Assembly (NCBI GenBank): GCA_009746045.1 | Contig: RPFO01000041.1 | Coordinates: 8,139,669 to 8,203,668 of the forward strand | Source of the DNA: Mesostigma viride | Taxonomy: Eukaryota; Streptophyta; Mesostigmatophyceae; Mesostigmatales; Mesostigmataceae | Direction: 5' to 3' | Length of the DNA: 64,000 bases | Shown: piece after piece, positions 61,403 through 64,000 of the stretch | How positions within the stretch are numbered: the stretch's first letter is position 1 | Layout: the number at the start of each line of letters is the position of its first letter | The notes under the pieces: generated by a model | The model's input: the letters and a program-made list of their open reading frames with translations, nothing else | The model's database searches: none | What the model was told of the DNA's origin: nothing | Position numbers and translations under genes: made by a program

Positions 61403-61955
61403 TTCCGGCCCTTCTCCTACCTTTTGCGTAATGCTCCTTGCATGTGCATTGGCAGCCTTGATGCAGGCCGCCCCGCCCCAGGGGTCCATGGGCGAGTTAT
61501 TCGGTGCGGTATCGTTTGGACAGGAGGTTCGGTGTCCCTCACCCGACACAAGTTCCTCGCCGCCTTCTTGAGCGTTTTCCCACTGGAGGCGCTGCGGGAT
61601 GTCAACCTGGCCAAACGCCATGATGCACGCGCCGGCGAGCGGCAACTCACCTTCCAGCCCGCCCTAGTCCAGGCCAATGGCCTGCCTCTTCCCGAGCCGG
61701 CTGAGGCCGCGCCGGCTGAGCGTGTCCACCGGCGTCAACGCCCGGCCGCACCTCTGCGCGGGCATGGCCGTGGGGGCTCCGCTCGTGGGGGTCACCGCCC
61801 GAGCCCTTACCGCCCGGCGCCGTAAACCATCGCCAACGGACGGTGACAATTGGCACGATCGATGCGTGCCCTGGAAGGGAACAGTGACCATGTATACAGT
61901 CATTTATAAGTCCCGGCTACAGGAGTAGCCGCCTCTTTTGTTGGGGGGGGAGGTG
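61403..61955 (+). other. Element H 3' region; possible small ORF
   Basis: A 133-codon frame (61424-61825, MRNAPCMCIGS...) with an Arg/Pro-rich end has no recognisable domain and may be fortuitous. A G-rich run TTGGGGGGGGAGG precedes the 3' LTR as the polypurine tract. Confidence 0.4.
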
Positions 61956-62692
61956 TGTTGCACGGATGCAACATGCCGTTTGTGGTAAATATAAATTATC
62001 CGTCCCGGTCGATCGGCGCCGACCGTAATCCGGCGCCAGTGCCGAGGCCATAGTATAGTTGGCAGCCGAGGCAATCCGTGTGGAAGTAAGTGTAGAAGTT
62101 TTGCTGACGAACTTGGCCTTTGCGCCGTAGGCAGACCTAGCGCCTGAACGGGAGTTACGGGACAGCCAAGTGGCACTGCACATGCGTTATGATGGTACCT
62201 ACGGACATTTGGATATTTTTCAGGAGAGGCCTCTAGCCGTACTGGTCTTTAATGTGTTCTAGACGGTTCGAGAAGCCCGTCCCCGCGGACCTCACGTCAT
62301 GCCTGGTTGGCAGCGCCAGGCGCAGCCACCAACGGGGACGAAGGGACAAAATAGGAAGGCACGAGCTATGCCAGCAGTCCGGACCTTGTATCGTAATTTA
62401 CCACGTTGCTCTACAGATTATTTACCATCGCTTAATCCTGGAGTGTAAATCTCCTGTGGGCTCGAGTGCGAATCCCTCGCCTACTGGGTGTAAGTCTTCC
62501 CGCATTGAGTGTTTTAATCTGTGTGGTAACATTGTAATATACGAAACCGGTTTTCCGGGTTTGAGCTTATTCGTATTGTGTGACAAGTATTCTTAAGCCA
62601 CCATCGTGCGCTGTGACGCATAGGAAGTCAAAGGTCTTTCGCATTCATTCTCAATCATTAAGGCGCTATTCTAAATAGCCATACGTGTTAAA
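61956..62692 (+). repeat. Element H 3' LTR
   Basis: 737 bp, uninterrupted. It serves as the empty-site reference for element M in the 5' LTR. Confidence 0.92.
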
Positions 62693-62697
62693 CTATG

Positions 62698-63219
62698 GTT
62701 CTGACGTGGATGTTTGTCCTGGATGTTGGAAAACACGTCACCCCATTGCAGCAGGAGCGCGCTGCACGGCTCCCAGGCACAACAAGAACACGCCAGGGCG
62801 CTACAACCGCGCGGGGGCGGCAGACCAGGGAGACTCCTGTAAGCTACCCTCACCATTTTTCACAAATGGTTTCCTGTTACCTTCTGTCTGCCAAGTGTTG
62901 CCTGAGTGTGATGATGTGGATTGGGAAGTGGCATATGACATGACACTGTCACACATGATGCGTGACCCCACCATAGCTTCCCTTAGTGCAGCAGCAGAAA
63001 AGGTAATCACGTATGGTGCTCTAGCAGAGCAACTGCACAAGGTTATGGGCCATGAGGCAGTGGCTGAAAGGCTAGCCAATAAAATACAAGGCAATGATCT
63101 GGAACAGATGTGCAGGCACGTACGTAAGCACTGTGAGCAATGTAAGCTATATGCTCCTAAGCCCAGAAAATGGCATGTGGCCACACCACCACTGGCTAGA
63201 GGCAAACTGGTTGGGGAAT
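62698..63219 (+). CDS. gag: Element E gag end and integrase zinc domain
   Basis: Right of H the gag frame resumes in register with the second Cys pair CPGCWKTRHP. The frame stays open through a linker into GALAEQLHKVMGHEAVAERL...CRHVRKHCEQCK, an HHCC integrase zinc domain, then KPRKWHVATPPLARGKLVGE. So gag and integrase appear fused in one frame, with no protease between. The frame then breaks: one extra base at about 63216-63219, right at the first catalytic Asp. Beyond it the open frame to 63374 is out of register. Confidence 0.75.
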
Positions 63220-64000
63220 CATGTTATACACGTGGTGAAGGACACGGTATACTACCTAGTCATAAAGGATGCCTGGTCAAGGTTTGTGGTAGTGGAGCCT
63301 CTGCCTGGGATGGAGAAAGAGCAGCTGCACAGAGCTTTACAGATAGCTTTGGCACGTTTTCATCACCCCATTGAAAAAGTAATGCTGGATCAGCAGTTTC
63401 TCTGCATCCAGGACAGGAATGATCTGCCCAAGATAGAAGTGTCTGGGGCTCAAGATCATGAACGTCAGGGGTTGGTAGAACGTACCATGAGAGCCATCAG
63501 GGATGTGATAAGAAAAATGCCATCCAGGTTGGCTGACTCTGGTAGCTATGCTGACAGGGCATCTTGGGCAGCAGGGGTGACTACCCAGCTAAACGCCAAA
63601 CCAATAATGTCCTCACCTTTTGGGGAAATCACCCCAACTGGCCTTCAGTCAGGCAGCTATGCTTCAGAGGTACACACTCACTACAACACACAAAGGCAGC
63701 ACTTAGCCAAGTTGCTGGCAAAGAAAGACAAAAATAATGCCAGGCCTGTGTTTGAAGTGGGGGACCATGTGTTGTTTTTCAGAGAGGGTGACAGAGGAAG
63801 AGCACACTCTGCCAGATGGCACGGTCCAGCTGTAGTCACCAAAATTCATGAAGAAGGGACTGCAGTCACTATACAACATGACAGAGAGCGTGTGGTCAGC
63901 AAGCATAGACTCAAGCTTTATTACCCACCACTGGCAGACGTGTCAGGGGTAGAATTCTTGGACATGGATTCAGAGCAGGAGTCTGGTGGATTGATCTCAC
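63220..64000 (+). CDS. pol: Element E integrase core and C-terminus (open at window end)
   Basis: The frame from 63220 reads HVIHVVKDTVYYLVIKDAWS, then VEPLPGMEKEQL, VMLDQQFLC (second Asp) and RQGLVERTMRAIRD (Glu), then the C-terminal domain FFREGDRGRAHSARWHGPAV and KHRLKLYYPPLAD. It aligns along its length with C (27120-27800, 29964-30060). It runs past the window edge toward the expected protease. No Met start belongs here; it continues the previous frame after a one-base shift. Confidence 0.82.

Larger units (their letters stand above)
52877..62692 (+). mobile_element. Element H: Ty3/gypsy chromodomain retrotransposon
   Basis: LTRs of about 738 bp (52877-54962, enlarged by M, and 61956-62692), TSD CTATG (52872-52876 and 62693-62697), primer site TGGACTCGGAGGAAAC at 54964 and a G-rich tract before the 3' LTR. 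Order: gag, protease, RT, RNase H, integrase, chromodomain, as in chromoviruses. Several frameshifts in pol and LTR differences show decay. Confidence 0.93.
46933..64000 (+). mobile_element. Element E: LTR retrotransposon split by G and H, open at window end
   Basis: Starts AGTTAGTCTAAG at the edge of a (CATA)n tract. A long gag ORF (47422-49034, 51873-52876, continuing 62693 on) and an integrase of the C type (63000-64000) follow. The gag reading frame is continuous when G (with one GAGCG) and H (with one CTATG) are subtracted. The 3' half lies beyond the window, so its TSD cannot be checked. Confidence 0.8.

Overview
The window is eukaryotic nuclear DNA made almost entirely of transposable elements. 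I see no intact host gene, no rRNA gene and no convincing functional tRNA gene. Two non-transposon-like coding remnants exist (3-284 and 18833-19297); the second resembles the C-terminus of a non-LTR retrotransposon ORF. Chromodomain Ty3/gypsy plus Ty1/copia-type elements, long microsatellites and about 50% GC suggest a repeat-rich alga or other protist, but the sequence does not allow a firm assignment.

Layout, left to right. Element A (632-10690, minus strand) is a complete LTR retrotransposon with a 5-bp target site duplication (TSD); its gag and integrase are each interrupted by one copy of the same 765-bp inverted-repeat element, in opposite orientations. Element B (10912-18720, plus) sits inside a (CATA)n tract. 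After a spacer with more (CATA)n and an LTR-like remnant comes element C (22128-46473, minus), swollen by insertions: a TTAA-flanked DNA element (25402-27119), a small non-autonomous LTR element F (27801-29958) and the related retrotransposon D (31092-44824, plus). D carries a 1,087-bp near-perfect palindrome J (34756-35842) and a gag-protease-only copia element I (37900-42457). Element E (from 46933, plus, running past the window end) is split by a gag-only copia element G (49035-51867) and by a chromodomain gypsy element H (52877-62692); the 5' LTR of H holds a second TTAA-flanked element M (53176-54518). At almost every junction the host reading frame resumes once the insert and one TSD copy are subtracted.

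A, B, C, D and E form one family in two groups (A/B/D and C/E). Where visible, their LTRs begin AGTTA and usually end TAACT instead of TG...CA, they lack an obvious initiator-Met primer site, they carry an extra ORF or N-terminal region ahead of the gag nucleocapsid, and in A-D the pol order is integrase - aspartic protease - reverse transcriptase - RNase H. The protease motif is DT(N/Q)(S/A) and the RT catalytic motif is HGDD. A, B and D share a TPsiC-arm-like hairpin in the 3' UTR, with compensatory base changes. This permuted, atypical lineage, together with palindrome J, which has the same termini and TSD length, is the most novel content of the window. All pol genes seen are broken by frameshifts, stops or insertions, so none of these copies looks autonomous now.
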